A stretch of 64,000 nt of DNA from Cohnella laeviribosi DSM 21336 (GCF_000378425.1 NZ_KB899811.1:1-64000); one strand, 5' to 3'; positions 1-8,568 are shown, counted from the first letter of the stretch. Made by a program: numbers and translations. The notes: generated by a model from the letters alone, not told the origin.

Positions 1-205
1 GTTCCAGCTTCTTCATTTTTTCGTAGTCCACAAACAATTGGGATTTCTCACCGGTGGGAGCAAACTGCCTTCTCCAAGCCCGAATACTTCTTACCGGGAT
101 GTCCAGCTCCTTGGATACTTCAGCCGGGGTTTTGCCGCTTTCTTGCATGTGCTTAACGGTTTGACGTTTAAACTCGTCGTCAAAATGTTGACGGATATCC
201 CCCAT
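1..205 (-). CDS. IS3-family transposase OrfA (partial, 3' end outside window)
   Basis: The first 68 residues are visible, starting at the ATG complement of 203-205 (MGDIRQHFDDEFKRQTVKHM...). They form the HTH_Tnp_1 helix-turn-helix typical of IS3/IS150 OrfA: a basic start, then a helix with GKTPAEVSKELDIPVRSIRAW, then a coiled-coil start (YEKMKKLE). In this family OrfA binds the terminal repeats and OrfB (DDE integrase) is made by programmed -1 frameshift, but that region is beyond position 1. Whether the copy is intact cannot be judged. Confidence 0.88.
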   Translation of the reverse strand, partial: MGDIRQHFDDEFKRQTVKHMQESGKTPAEVSKELDIPVRSIRAWRRQFAPTGEKSQLFVDYEKMKKLE

Positions 206-263
206 GACACACCTCGACCTTTTGGTTGGTTATATTGTACGGGCCGCTACTACGGCGTGTCCA
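1..263 (-). mobile_element. IS3-family insertion sequence, one end (cut by window edge)
   Basis: The window begins inside an IS3-family element on the minus strand. Its transposase OrfA start lies at 205. The minus-strand sequence before it begins TGGACACGCCGTAGTAGCGG at 263, which fits the usual 5'-TG terminus of IS3 elements. The exact end is inferred, because the other terminal repeat and the OrfB integrase gene lie outside the window. Confidence 0.6.
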
Positions 264-297
264 CTTTTTAGTCTACATGCAAACCGACATCTACGTG

Positions 298-400
298 CGG
301 ACACGAGAGACGCTATTAGAGGAAAATGGCGCCATTTCGGCGAGCTAACGGACACGAGCGACCTTATTCGCCGGAAATCCGAAGGAAAAGCGCGTGTTGG
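298..400. repeat. Degenerate intergenic repeat, period about 51 bp
   Basis: The motif CGGACACGAG followed by (a/c)GACnnTATT occurs at 298 and again at 349, exactly 51 bp apart. The stretch 264-527 has no credible gene. Read on the minus strand the units have no stop codon and would encode a repeated SLVS motif, but there is no ribosome-binding site. I recall similar short repeats in Paenibacillus intergenic regions; that is memory, not a search. Confidence 0.5.
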
Positions 401-527
401 GATGAAATAAAGGAACTGAGGTCCGGTAACAGGAGGAAGCGGCTCATTTCTGAACAAATAACGTCTATACGGTCCGCTTCATGATTGTGATTTGGTTTGG
501 CAGGCTTTCTCGCATGCCAAATAAATT

Positions 528-555
528 CAAGGGGAGTCGCCGACGACTCCCCTTG
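528..555 (-). terminator. Rho-independent terminator of the phosphodiester glycosidase unit
   Basis: A perfect 12-bp stem (CAAGGGGAGTCG at 528-539 with its complement at 544-555) has a 4-nt loop. On the minus strand it is followed by a T-rich stretch (TTGAATTTATTTGG). It lies about 20 bp past the stop of the minus-strand gene ending at 575. Confidence 0.85.
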
Positions 556-574
556 CGTGCAATTCGGATCCGCT

Positions 575-1651
575 TTACGAAAACAACAAAAAGTGCGTTG
601 CCAGCGGCCGCTGTCTTCCGTCGGACGGGTGATTGATCACGCGTCCTTTGAAAACGAGCGTTGAGGAGCCGCCGCCGTCCAGATTGTAGCCGTCCACCGT
701 CCCGTACCGTTCGAGCAGCATCTGGATCTCCTTCAGCGTCGCTCCGGAGCTGCCGGACTCGTCCCGGCCGTCGATCACGAGAAAGAGGAGCTGATCGTCC
801 TTGTAATTGGCGATCACGGTGCGCGGCGCCCGAGCCGGGCTTGTCTGCCACTTGGGGGGAATGGCCTGGTTAACGCCGTTTTTCCGCAAAATCGGCACGA
901 ACGACGCGCCGTACATCGGCTGCAGCTTGTCGAGCTGCTCCTTGCGGGTGAATTTCCCGCCGATCAGCTTCAGGTTTTTGTTGATCCCGACAAAAAACAA
1001 ATCGGAATGGCTCGCCTCGAAGCCGTTCGCGTACTGGCCGTCCACGATCGTCGTGCCGAGCGGATAACGCTTGCCTCTGGCGTCGGCGAAGCCTCCCGCG
1101 TTCACGCCGGCAATCGCGCCGTACCGCTTGACGGCCGCCTGCGTCGTCTCCGCGCCGCCCAGCTTGTCCTTGCCGAGCACAAGCTTCATCGCATCGGCCG
1201 ACTTCAGCTTCACTTTCAGCGCATACCCGCTGAAATGCTGCGCCCGGACCGCGAACAGCTGCGCGCGCAGCTTGTCCGATTGGACAGTGTCCTTCGGCGT
1301 CCCGAGGCGGGAGGTGATCCGTCTGTCGTAAATCGCGGCCGGGCGGCCGACTTGCGCCTTGGCCGTGCTCAGCATCGACTGCATATCCCGGTTCGTCTTC
1401 GCGTACAGCTCGGATACCCGCTTGACCGACGCGGAGATCGCCGACGCTTTCGCAACCGCGGCATCGAGACGCTCCGCGGCGGGCCGGGTCTGCTCGGTAA
1501 TGGCGGAATCCCGCGGCCGTTCGATCCGGCCCAGATCGTCCAAATGTATCTGGAGGGAAAAATCGGCGGCCATGAACCATCCCATCATGCCGATAAACGG
1601 GGCGCAGGCAAGCAGGAGCGTCCGGTTCATCCTTTTGACGGGCGCCGTCAT
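575..1651 (-). CDS. Phosphodiester glycosidase (NAGPA-domain) family exoprotein
   Basis: A 358-residue protein with one N-terminal hydrophobic segment (about residues 9-28), which suggests a membrane-anchored or secreted protein. The C-terminal half (about 165-357) has the hallmarks of the NAGPA/phosphodiester glycosidase fold: NAGGF, APRTVIAN, LFLVIDGR and DGYNLDGGGSSTLV near the end. The family removes sugar from phosphodiester-linked glycans; some bacterial members act on wall polymers. The substrate here is unknown. The region between anchor and domain is Ala/Lys-rich and probably helical. The start overlaps the stop of the upstream gene by 4 bp (ATGA), so translation is probably coupled. 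An internal ATG at 1630 is an alternative start. Confidence 0.85.
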   Translation of the reverse strand: MTAPVKRMNRTLLLACAPFIGMMGWFMAADFSLQIHLDDLGRIERPRDSAITEQTRPAAERLDAAVAKASAISASVKRVSELYAKTNRDMQSMLSTAKAQVGRPAAIYDRRITSRLGTPKDTVQSDKLRAQLFAVRAQHFSGYALKVKLKSADAMKLVLGKDKLGGAETTQAAVKRYGAIAGVNAGGFADARGKRYPLGTTIVDGQYANGFEASHSDLFFVGINKNLKLIGGKFTRKEQLDKLQPMYGASFVPILRKNGVNQAIPPKWQTSPARAPRTVIANYKDDQLLFLVIDGRDESGSSGATLKEIQMLLERYGTVDGYNLDGGGSSTLVFKGRVINHPSDGRQRPLATHFLLFS

Positions 1652-2076
1652 TTTAACACATCCAGTTCTTTCTTCAGTTGATCGAGCTGCTTCTTCAGCT
1701 CGCTGATTTGCGTGTACAGCTTGTTGCTGTTGTCGGTTTTGCTGTTCGCGTTATCCTGCGTAAACGTAAGCAGCTCGTTCAAGGAGTCGATCTTGGATTC
1801 CAGCTTGCCCATTTCTTCCGTGTAACCCGTTTTCAGCTCTTGGATCCGCTTTATGTAGTCGGATTTGAGCGCCTCGATTTGCGCTGCGGTCTGGCGCTCC
1901 ACGTCTTGCGCGATCTGATGCTTCAGCTTGCCGGCGTACCAGACGGATCCGGCCATGCCGGCCCCGACCAGGACCGCCCACAGCATAAGAAAAGAAACGA
2001 CGGACGGCTTCGACGTTCTGCGCGGCTTTCGAATCATGGTGTCTGTCGGCACGTTCATCGGTACTTCGGAATTCAT
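1648..2076 (-). CDS. Membrane-anchored coiled-coil protein, function unknown
   Basis: A 142-residue protein with a basic N-terminus, one transmembrane helix (about residues 28-50, VVSFLMLWAVLVGAGMAGSVWY) and then an almost continuous coiled coil (about 52-142, with ELKKQLDQLKKELDVLK at the end). GAGGTGA lies upstream of the ATG at 2076; a second ATG six codons in is possible. It overlaps the phosphodiester glycosidase gene by 4 bp, so the two form a unit. I do not recognise the family. The coiled coil could tether or oligomerise the neighbouring glycosidase at the cell surface, but this is inferred from context only. Confidence 0.8.
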   Translation of the reverse strand: MNSEVPMNVPTDTMIRKPRRTSKPSVVSFLMLWAVLVGAGMAGSVWYAGKLKHQIAQDVERQTAAQIEALKSDYIKRIQELKTGYTEEMGKLESKIDSLNELLTFTQDNANSKTDNSNKLYTQISELKKQLDQLKKELDVLK

Positions 2077-2228
2077 AATGACTGCAATTTCACCTCAACA
2101 TCCCTCAACATCTTATGATGAAAAATCATTGTACCACAGTCCGCTGGGCCGGTGAAGAACGGAAGCGCCCACTTTCAATCGCTATATTCTGGCAATGGCG
2201 GAGCTGCATTCCGGCAATGGCGGAAGAC

Positions 2229-2269
2229 GCGGAAAGCCGGCCCGGTTCACCCGGAAGCCGGCTTTCCGC
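2229..2269 (-). terminator. Terminator of the YheC/YheD operon
   Basis: A perfect 12-bp inverted repeat (GCGGAAAGCCGG at 2229-2240, complement at 2258-2269) starts immediately after the stop codon at 2270-2272 of the last ATP-grasp gene. There is no long T-run, so this could be a structural end rather than an efficient terminator. Confidence 0.65.
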
Positions 2270-3469
2270 CTAGGTCGATTCGATCGGCAGGTCGATCGGG
2301 CTCGCTTGCTGGTCGTCCGGAACCTTGCGGTCCGCTTCGGAGGCGCTTGCTTCCTCCGCCGCGCCGCGGAGGTTGCGCTTCTTGCGGTAAACCCAGAGCG
2401 CGTACTCCAGCGGGCGCGTGATCGCTTGCCGGTAAACGGTTCGTTCTCCCGCCCGGATGAACACCTCCCGGGCCGGCTTCGGATTGACTTCGAGCAACCA
2501 TACGCGGCCGCTGCGGTCAATGGCCAAATCGAGCGCCAGCTCGCACAGCGCGCCGTAGGAAGACTCCAGATGGCGGGCGACATCGACGCCGAGCTTCTCC
2601 GCCGTCCGGCGGATTTGCGCGATCTCTGCCTCGCTGCCCACCCACTGCTGCAGCAGGCGGTTCATCGGCGCCGCTTCCCCGCCGCCGTGCAGATTGGACG
2701 TAATGCTGCGGGCCGGGCCGATGCGCCCCGCGCAGCCGGTCACCTCCCACTCGCCGGAGCCGTTTTTCTGCACCAGCATCCGGTAATCGTGCACCCGGCC
2801 GTTCGGCAGCTTGATGTTGAGGCCCTGCTGCGCGATATAGCGGTCGCCTTTCGTCGTCCATGCGCGCAGCGCGGCGGCCAACTGATGGCGCGTCACCCGC
2901 TTGGGCGCCACAATGCGGCGGCGGCGGTCGCGTCCCTGCAGCAGAAATCCGCTCGGCTGCCGTTCGATTCGCAGAATCCCCCGTCCGCCGGTGCCGTTGA
3001 TCGGTTTCAGATAGACGAGCGGAAACCTTTTGAGCAGCAGCAGGACATCGTCCGCCGACTGAAACGGCCTGGTGACCGGCAAATGCTTGCGGAACGCCGC
3101 GACTTGGGACAGCGTCCGGTAAACGGTCCATTTGTTGCGCAGCGGCCGGTTGAGAAACGTCAGGTGGCCGTATTTGCGGCGAAAGGCGAGCAGCTGCTCA
3201 AAGCGCTTGGAGCGCTGGATGCGGCAGCGGTCGTAGATCATGTGCGGGAAGCGGACCCGCCTGCGGCGCCAGCTTCGCGTATCCGGGCTGTATACCATCG
3301 CATGGATGCGGTTTGACCGTTCCTCCACGTCCTGCGGGGTGAAGACGAAGACGTCGAGGCCGAGCCGCTGGCCGGCAGCGGTCATCTTTTCGTAAACGGA
3401 TCGTTCCTCCAGCGCCTTTTTGTCGTTCAAGTAAAGCGTTAGAATTCCCAGGACGGGCTGCTTGGACAC
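2270..3469 (-). CDS. YheC/YheD-family ATP-grasp protein, paralogue 5 (operon end)
   Basis: A 399-residue, short-architecture (YheC-like) member starting with GTG at 3469, seven bases after GGAGG. The N-terminal part (LGILTLYLND) is followed by an ATP-grasp fold: a glycine-rich loop (YLKPINGTGGRGI, about residues 150-165) and a metal/phosphate site near the end (DLAIDRSGRVWLLEVNPKP, about 325-345). The family was named from B. subtilis YheC and YheD, which are endospore coat-associated. ATP-grasp enzymes ligate a carboxylate to a nucleophile through an acyl phosphate, but the substrate of this family is not established. It is the last of five consecutive paralogues, 40 bp after the previous one. 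The last about 30 residues are polar and acidic. Confidence 0.9.
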   Translation of the reverse strand: MSKQPVLGILTLYLNDKKALEERSVYEKMTAAGQRLGLDVFVFTPQDVEERSNRIHAMVYSPDTRSWRRRRVRFPHMIYDRCRIQRSKRFEQLLAFRRKYGHLTFLNRPLRNKWTVYRTLSQVAAFRKHLPVTRPFQSADDVLLLLKRFPLVYLKPINGTGGRGILRIERQPSGFLLQGRDRRRRIVAPKRVTRHQLAAALRAWTTKGDRYIAQQGLNIKLPNGRVHDYRMLVQKNGSGEWEVTGCAGRIGPARSITSNLHGGGEAAPMNRLLQQWVGSEAEIAQIRRTAEKLGVDVARHLESSYGALCELALDLAIDRSGRVWLLEVNPKPAREVFIRAGERTVYRQAITRPLEYALWVYRKKRNLRGAAEEASASEADRKVPDDQQASPIDLPIEST

Positions 3470-3509
3470 AAGCTCACCTCCGGCAGGGAACGGGTTTTGC
3501 CGTCGAATG

Positions 3510-4691
3510 TCATCGGACAGTCCCTTCTTTGGTTTGTCGCAAGCGTCCGTACAAATATTGGCTGTATTGAAAAATTCGCTCCAGCGATTTCCTGCGGATG
3601 TGCGGTTCGTCGAATTTCATCGGTTTGGAATTCGCTTCGAAAAACCACACGTGGCCTGTCGTATCCACCCCCAGGTCCATCGACATTTCCCCGAGCCGGT
3701 GTTTGGACGAACGCTCGATCTGCCGGGCGAGAATGAGAGCGGCGTTGCGCGCTTGGGCGAGCACTTGCTGCGCCCTTTCGCGGCCGAAGACGGAAACCAG
3801 CAGCTTCTCGGGCTCGTCGATCTCGCCGCCCCGGGGAACATGCGTCGTAATGCTGGCGTTGCCGGCCACCCGCGCGCCGATTCCGGTCAACGCCCAATTG
3901 CCGGTCTCGTTCTTCTGCACGAGCGCCCTCAGGTCGAAGGGACGGTCGTTGACCGAAGCGAGGGCGATGCCCTGCTGCGCGATATAGGGTTCTCCGAGCG
4001 CGTCGGTTTGCGCCTTGATGCGTTCCCACAGCTTTTGCAGCGTCGAGCAGCGGTAGGTCCGGCTTCTTTTTTCGTTCTGAATTTGGAGGCGATAGGGCAG
4101 ATGCTTTTCCGGCTGGGTCTTGACCGTCATAATGCCGACTCCCGCCTTGCCGCGTATGGGCTTCAAATAAAGGAGAGAGTGGCGCTTGAGCATCGACGTC
4201 AGCACCTGCGGCTCCGTCAGCCGCTTCGTTTCCGGAATGTAAGGCTGCGTTGCCTTCGATTTGTTCAGCCATTGAAACAAAGACCACTTGTTAAAAAAAC
4301 GGCGGTTAAACAGCTTGACGCCCGGATATTTGGAGATCAGCATCAGTTTCTTCCGGACCCGCGGCAGCCTCTCGTCCTCCCGTTGCGGAATGCGGTTATA
4401 CACGACATGGGGCTTCGGAAAATACCCCTTGACCCAAACCTCGCGTTCGCGGCGGTACGTGTAGCCAAGCACGCGGCTGCGGCCCAGCTTCAAGTTCCGG
4501 ACCGTCACGACATAGGCCAAATAGCCGAGCTCCCGTCCGGTTTCGATCAAGTCGGCAAAATTGTGCCGGTTGCCCCGGAACAGCTGGATATCGTCGTCGA
4601 TCGTCAGAATGGCCAGCACCGGCTTGCCTTCGGGAACCGATTCCGTCTTGGCGCTTTCAGTCAGCGGCGCAGATGAAGTGGCGGCGTTCAT
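3510..4691 (-). CDS. YheC/YheD-family ATP-grasp protein, paralogue 4
   Basis: A 393-residue, short-architecture member. A hydrophilic leader of about 25 residues precedes the family start (KPVLAILTIDDD). Conserved sites are the nucleotide loop LYLKPIRGKAGVGIMTV and the C-terminal MSMDLGVDTTGHVWFFEANSKP. Its ATG (4691) overlaps the stop of paralogue 3 by 4 bp, and GGAAGGAAG lies upstream. It keeps all the ATP-grasp positions I can check. By family it is probably expressed in the mother cell during coat assembly; that inference rests on the B. subtilis homologues. Confidence 0.9.
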   Translation of the reverse strand: MNAATSSAPLTESAKTESVPEGKPVLAILTIDDDIQLFRGNRHNFADLIETGRELGYLAYVVTVRNLKLGRSRVLGYTYRREREVWVKGYFPKPHVVYNRIPQREDERLPRVRKKLMLISKYPGVKLFNRRFFNKWSLFQWLNKSKATQPYIPETKRLTEPQVLTSMLKRHSLLYLKPIRGKAGVGIMTVKTQPEKHLPYRLQIQNEKRSRTYRCSTLQKLWERIKAQTDALGEPYIAQQGIALASVNDRPFDLRALVQKNETGNWALTGIGARVAGNASITTHVPRGGEIDEPEKLLVSVFGRERAQQVLAQARNAALILARQIERSSKHRLGEMSMDLGVDTTGHVWFFEANSKPMKFDEPHIRRKSLERIFQYSQYLYGRLRQTKEGTVR

Positions 4692-6064
4692 GAGGATTCT
4701 TCCTTCCGGCGGAATTTGCTGAGATACAGGCAGTGATCCAGGATATATTCCAGCGAGGCGCGTCCCTGCTCCCGCAAAGCCGGATGCTTGAAGATCGACC
4801 GGCCGGGCTTGGCGTTCGCTTCGAACATCCAGACCTCGCCGTCTTGGTCGATGCCGATATCCAGACCCAGCTCGCCCAGCGTATGGTTGTAATTGCGCTC
4901 GATCGCCGCCGACAGTTTGACCGCCACCGCCTTCGCCTCTTGAAGCACGGTCTGCGCCCGGCTTCCGAACGTCCGGTTCAGCGCCTGCTCGGGCGTCATC
5001 AGCGAGCCGCCGTTTTTAATATGCGTGGTGACGCTGCCCCGGCCGGCTTTCTTGGCGCCGATTCCGGCGACGACCCACCGGTTGTTGCCGTCTTTGTGCA
5101 TGTGGAACCGAAAGTCGATCGGGCATTTGTCGATTTCGATCAGCCGGATGCCTTGTTGCGCGACGTAACTCGCCAGTCCGCTGCCGTGCCGCGCCCGCAG
5201 CATCTTCATCAGGCTGTTGAACGAGGTAAACCGGAGCAGCACGTTTCCCGAGCCTTTCCGGTACCGGACGAAGTATCCCTTTCTCGGATGGTAGGTCAAT
5301 CGGTAGATGCCGACTCCGAGGCTGCCGCTCGTCGGTTTGTAATACAGAAAGTGATGCTTCTCCAGCAATTCCTTCAGCTGCTCGGGCGTCGGGTTGTTGA
5401 CCGATTCCGGCAGATGCTGCAGCGCTTCGGGGTCCTTTTCCAGCAGGGAATAGACGTCCGATTTGTTGAAAAAGCTCCAGTTGAAAAAAGGAATTTGCCT
5501 GCTTACGAAGCGCTCGCGAAGCGTCGCGATCGCCGAACCGTTCTCCGCCCGCCTGCTCGGAAGCCGGTTGTACACGACATCCGGCAGCGGGACCACCTTG
5601 CGGATCCAGCCTCCGCCGCCGTCCAGAAACCAGCCGTACACCGTTTCCTGTTGCCAGTTGATATCCCTCGGGGTGAAGGCGAAAAAGTAGCCTTTTTTCT
5701 GCCCAAGCGCAAGAAGCTGCTTGATAAATCCCGTTCGCAAGCCGAACGGAGCGGACGCGGAACCGTTCGAGTTGTCGGTCAAAATGCCGATTAACGGACC
5801 GAGCTGAATTTCCTCGTCGTCGTTGGTCAAATAAACGATTCCCGTTTTCGGTATCCGCACCGAACGCCTGAGCCCCGCCGACAAATAGACGTGGTTGCCT
5901 TTGCGCTTGACGGTGCGGACCTTCGCGGGGACGACGTCCCGGCCGAGCTTGACGTTAATCGATTTGCGTCCGTTCAGCTTGAGTTGCTTCGCGAGGGGGC
6001 TGGAGAGCCAGACGATTCGCTCCGGTTGCTGCGTGAAGTGAACGTTACACAAGGTCAAACTCAT
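4688..6064 (-). CDS. YheC/YheD-family ATP-grasp protein, paralogue 3 (long form)
   Basis: A 458-residue, long-architecture (YheD-like) member. About 95 extra N-terminal residues form a small beta-rich domain (IVWLSSPLAKQL... to EEIQLGPLIGIL) before the shared region. The ATP-grasp part has YYKPTSGSLGVGIYRL and GELGLDIGIDQDGEVWMFEANAKPG. The start at 6064 has GGGAGGG six bases upstream. It overlaps paralogue 2 by 20 bp and paralogue 4 by 4 bp, which indicates one transcript with coupled translation. Confidence 0.9.
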   Translation of the reverse strand: MSLTLCNVHFTQQPERIVWLSSPLAKQLKLNGRKSINVKLGRDVVPAKVRTVKRKGNHVYLSAGLRRSVRIPKTGIVYLTNDDEEIQLGPLIGILTDNSNGSASAPFGLRTGFIKQLLALGQKKGYFFAFTPRDINWQQETVYGWFLDGGGGWIRKVVPLPDVVYNRLPSRRAENGSAIATLRERFVSRQIPFFNWSFFNKSDVYSLLEKDPEALQHLPESVNNPTPEQLKELLEKHHFLYYKPTSGSLGVGIYRLTYHPRKGYFVRYRKGSGNVLLRFTSFNSLMKMLRARHGSGLASYVAQQGIRLIEIDKCPIDFRFHMHKDGNNRWVVAGIGAKKAGRGSVTTHIKNGGSLMTPEQALNRTFGSRAQTVLQEAKAVAVKLSAAIERNYNHTLGELGLDIGIDQDGEVWMFEANAKPGRSIFKHPALREQGRASLEYILDHCLYLSKFRRKEESS

Positions 6065-7226
6065 GAATTACCCTCCCAGATGGTCGAAGCAAGATATATC
6101 GGGCATAAGCAAGCGGCCGCTCTATGGCTGTCTGAGCCGCGGCGGCGCCGGCGCATGCCATTGCGGCGCGCCCGGGTTTGGCGTTTGCTTCCAGAAACCA
6201 GATTCGGCCGGAGCGGTCGATGCCGAAGTCGAGTCCAAGCTCGCAGAACCGTCCGAAAGCTTCCTCGAGCCGCTTGATGACGGCCGCGGAAACGCGCCGG
6301 ATTTCTTGCAGCATCGATTCGCATTCCTTCTCTCCGAAGCGCGACGCCAGAAACGTCCGCGCATGGCGGGGGACGCCGCCGCCGTGCAGGTTGGCCGTCA
6401 CATTGCCGGTCCGGCCGGCGCGGACCGCCATGCCCGCCAGCGTCCACCTGCCCTTCCCGTTCCGTTGCGCAAGCACGCGCAGGTCGAACGGATTGCCGTC
6501 GGCATCCGACAGCGAAAGAAGGGGCTGCATGATGTAAACTCTGCCGCCGATCCAGCGGTGAAGCCGCTCGATCGCCTCCTGGACGCTTAGGTTTTCGAGG
6601 CGGAAAGGGGCGTTGGCGGAGGTGCGTCCGCGGATCGTTACGGCGCCCTCGCCTGCGGCGGAACGGATCACCGCCGCGACCCTCCGGCCGTGCGAGCCGT
6701 TCGAAGGCTTGAGAAACACGGCTCCCCCATGAAGATCGAGCCAATCGGCCAACGCTTTTTTCCCCTTGTACAAAGCCGTCGGAGGAAGACGCGGAGCCAG
6801 AAGCGGATCGCGCGCCAAGATCCGGAACACCTCGGCTTTGCCGGGGAGCCGTCCGTTCAGCCGAACGACGGCATGCGCGCCCAGCATCCGGTTCAAGCTG
6901 CTACGGAACCGCCGCCGCTGCTCCGCATTGCCGGGCCAGGCACGGTCGTAGACGAGCGAAGGAACGGCGCGCTCTTCCCTGTGCCAGCCGCCTTTCGCCT
7001 GTGCCCATCTCCAGGCCTGAACGGACCGGCGGTCCGCATTCCAGGTCCAGGGCGCGAAGGCAAACACGTCGAGTCCGTAGCGCGGGGCCGCGCGCATGAG
7101 GCGGCGTATGAAATCCGACTCGGCGAAGGGAGGCGTCCCGTCGCGTTCGCAGATGAGTACGCCGAGTTCCCCGCGCTTTTCCGGCATGCCCGCCGGCAGG
7201 TTAGAAACCGGACAAAAATCGGGCAT
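6045..7226 (-). CDS. YheC/YheD-family ATP-grasp protein, paralogue 2 (altered glycine loop)
   Basis: A 393-residue, short-architecture member. The loop that reads KPxxGxxGxGI in the four sister proteins reads KPSNGSHGRRVAAV here, so the last glycine is Arg. The C-terminal site is intact (CELGLDFGIDRSGRIWFLEANAKPG). The protein is Ala/Arg-rich compared with its neighbours. The start at 7226 lies inside the 3' end of paralogue 1 and has only a weak ribosome-binding site; ATG at 7187 (MPEKRGELGVLIC) aligns better with the family N-terminus and is a real alternative. ATP use may be changed or lost. Confidence 0.85.
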   Translation of the reverse strand: MPDFCPVSNLPAGMPEKRGELGVLICERDGTPPFAESDFIRRLMRAAPRYGLDVFAFAPWTWNADRRSVQAWRWAQAKGGWHREERAVPSLVYDRAWPGNAEQRRRFRSSLNRMLGAHAVVRLNGRLPGKAEVFRILARDPLLAPRLPPTALYKGKKALADWLDLHGGAVFLKPSNGSHGRRVAAVIRSAAGEGAVTIRGRTSANAPFRLENLSVQEAIERLHRWIGGRVYIMQPLLSLSDADGNPFDLRVLAQRNGKGRWTLAGMAVRAGRTGNVTANLHGGGVPRHARTFLASRFGEKECESMLQEIRRVSAAVIKRLEEAFGRFCELGLDFGIDRSGRIWFLEANAKPGRAAMACAGAAAAQTAIERPLAYARYILLRPSGRVIHEFDLV

Positions 7227-8568
7227 ATTGAATCATCATCCGCACGGAAGGGCGGATTTTCCCCTCGTTTAATGGTGTGTTGTCTTTTTTGGACGGTTTG
7301 GAATTCACCTCAAGCAGCCAGATCTTTCCGCCGGTGTCGATTGCAAGATCAATCCCCAGTTCCCCAAAGTGCGCCGGAATGTGCGTGTCGATGCCCCGCG
7401 AGATTTCCAGCGCGGCCCGCGAAAGCCGGGCCAACGCGTCTTTCCGGTAGGCGGCGGGCAGATTGGATTTGGCCACGGCTTCCCGGACGGTGGCGAGCGT
7501 TCCGCCCCGCGCCAAATTCGATACGTAATGCTGATTGCCCGCGATCCGGCCGACGATGGACGTCACCGTCCATTTGCCGCCGGCATTTTTTTGCGTAAGC
7601 GCGCGAAAATCGATCGGGCGTCCGTCGCTGTCGATCAGCGTCAAGCCCTGCTGGATCAAATACCGCACCGTCTTCATCTTGGCGGCCATCGACGAGTAAA
7701 ACTTGAGCAGGCTCGGGTACGTCTGCTTTTTCGTGCCGCCCGCCGTCGTGTATAAAGCCTGCCATCCGTCCGGGCCTTGCCGCGACAGGCGGATAATGCC
7801 TTTGCCGAGGCTTCCCCTAACGGGTTTCAGGAAGAGGACCGGATAGCGGGAACCCATGCTCTTCAGCGTCGCATATTGGCGCAGCAAGTGGGATTCGGGC
7901 AGGTAACGCCGCAGCGCCGCATCGTTTCCGAGCGCCTCGAACACTTCGGATTTGTCGAGGAACTTTTCGTTGAATACGTGCGCGTCGTACCGTTGCTTGA
8001 TTTCCTTCATGAACCGCTGCACGGCGGGCAGGTTTTCCAGCTTCCGGGTGGTCAGCCGGTTGTTCACAATGTCCGGGGCGGGCAGCGATTTCCGTTGCCA
8101 GCCGGAATTGTAGATCCAGCCCTCCACCCCGTCATGGCCGGATCCGATGCCGGACGGAGTGAAGAAATATACGAAAGCGCCCTCGTTCCGGCAAGCGTAG
8201 GCAAGCTCCCGGCAAAACATCGTCATGTTTCCGAAAGGCTTGTCGGGCTGCTGCGGGAAGTCTCTGCTGACCAAAACGCCGATCAAAGGTCCAAGGGCGA
8301 GCGTCCGGGAAGCCGGGCGGTACTGCAGCCTTAGCGGAATTCCGGAAAAAATCCCCATCCGATTGGCCAGCGAATGATTGATGCGCAGACCGTCATATCG
8401 CGGCACGGACAAGACGGTTACGGTTTGCCTGAATGAACCGAATTTTAGCGTCAGTTGCTGCTGGGCCGGGATTTTGGCTTTCTTCATCACGGATTCCCCC
8501 AGCATCAGAACGTCTTCGGCCAGTATGCCGGAGCTGATGACCTGGACGTCGATTTTCGGGGTGGACAT
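7201..8568 (-). CDS. YheC/YheD-family ATP-grasp protein, paralogue 1 (long form, operon start)
   Basis: A 455-residue, long-architecture (YheD-like) member, first gene of the five-gene run. Residues about 1-92 form the extra N-terminal domain. After ALGPLIGVLVSRD comes the shared region, with the nucleotide loop LFLKPVRGSLGKGIIRL and the terminal site LGIDLAIDTGGKIWLLEVNSKPS. The ATG at 8568 is preceded by GGAAGGAG at good spacing. Related B. subtilis genes are sporulation-controlled. On the minus strand I see a possible CATATGAT box about 90 bp upstream, too weak to name a sigma factor. Confidence 0.9.
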   Translation of the reverse strand: MSTPKIDVQVISSGILAEDVLMLGESVMKKAKIPAQQQLTLKFGSFRQTVTVLSVPRYDGLRINHSLANRMGIFSGIPLRLQYRPASRTLALGPLIGVLVSRDFPQQPDKPFGNMTMFCRELAYACRNEGAFVYFFTPSGIGSGHDGVEGWIYNSGWQRKSLPAPDIVNNRLTTRKLENLPAVQRFMKEIKQRYDAHVFNEKFLDKSEVFEALGNDAALRRYLPESHLLRQYATLKSMGSRYPVLFLKPVRGSLGKGIIRLSRQGPDGWQALYTTAGGTKKQTYPSLLKFYSSMAAKMKTVRYLIQQGLTLIDSDGRPIDFRALTQKNAGGKWTVTSIVGRIAGNQHYVSNLARGGTLATVREAVAKSNLPAAYRKDALARLSRAALEISRGIDTHIPAHFGELGIDLAIDTGGKIWLLEVNSKPSKKDNTPLNEGKIRPSVRMMIQYARFLSGF

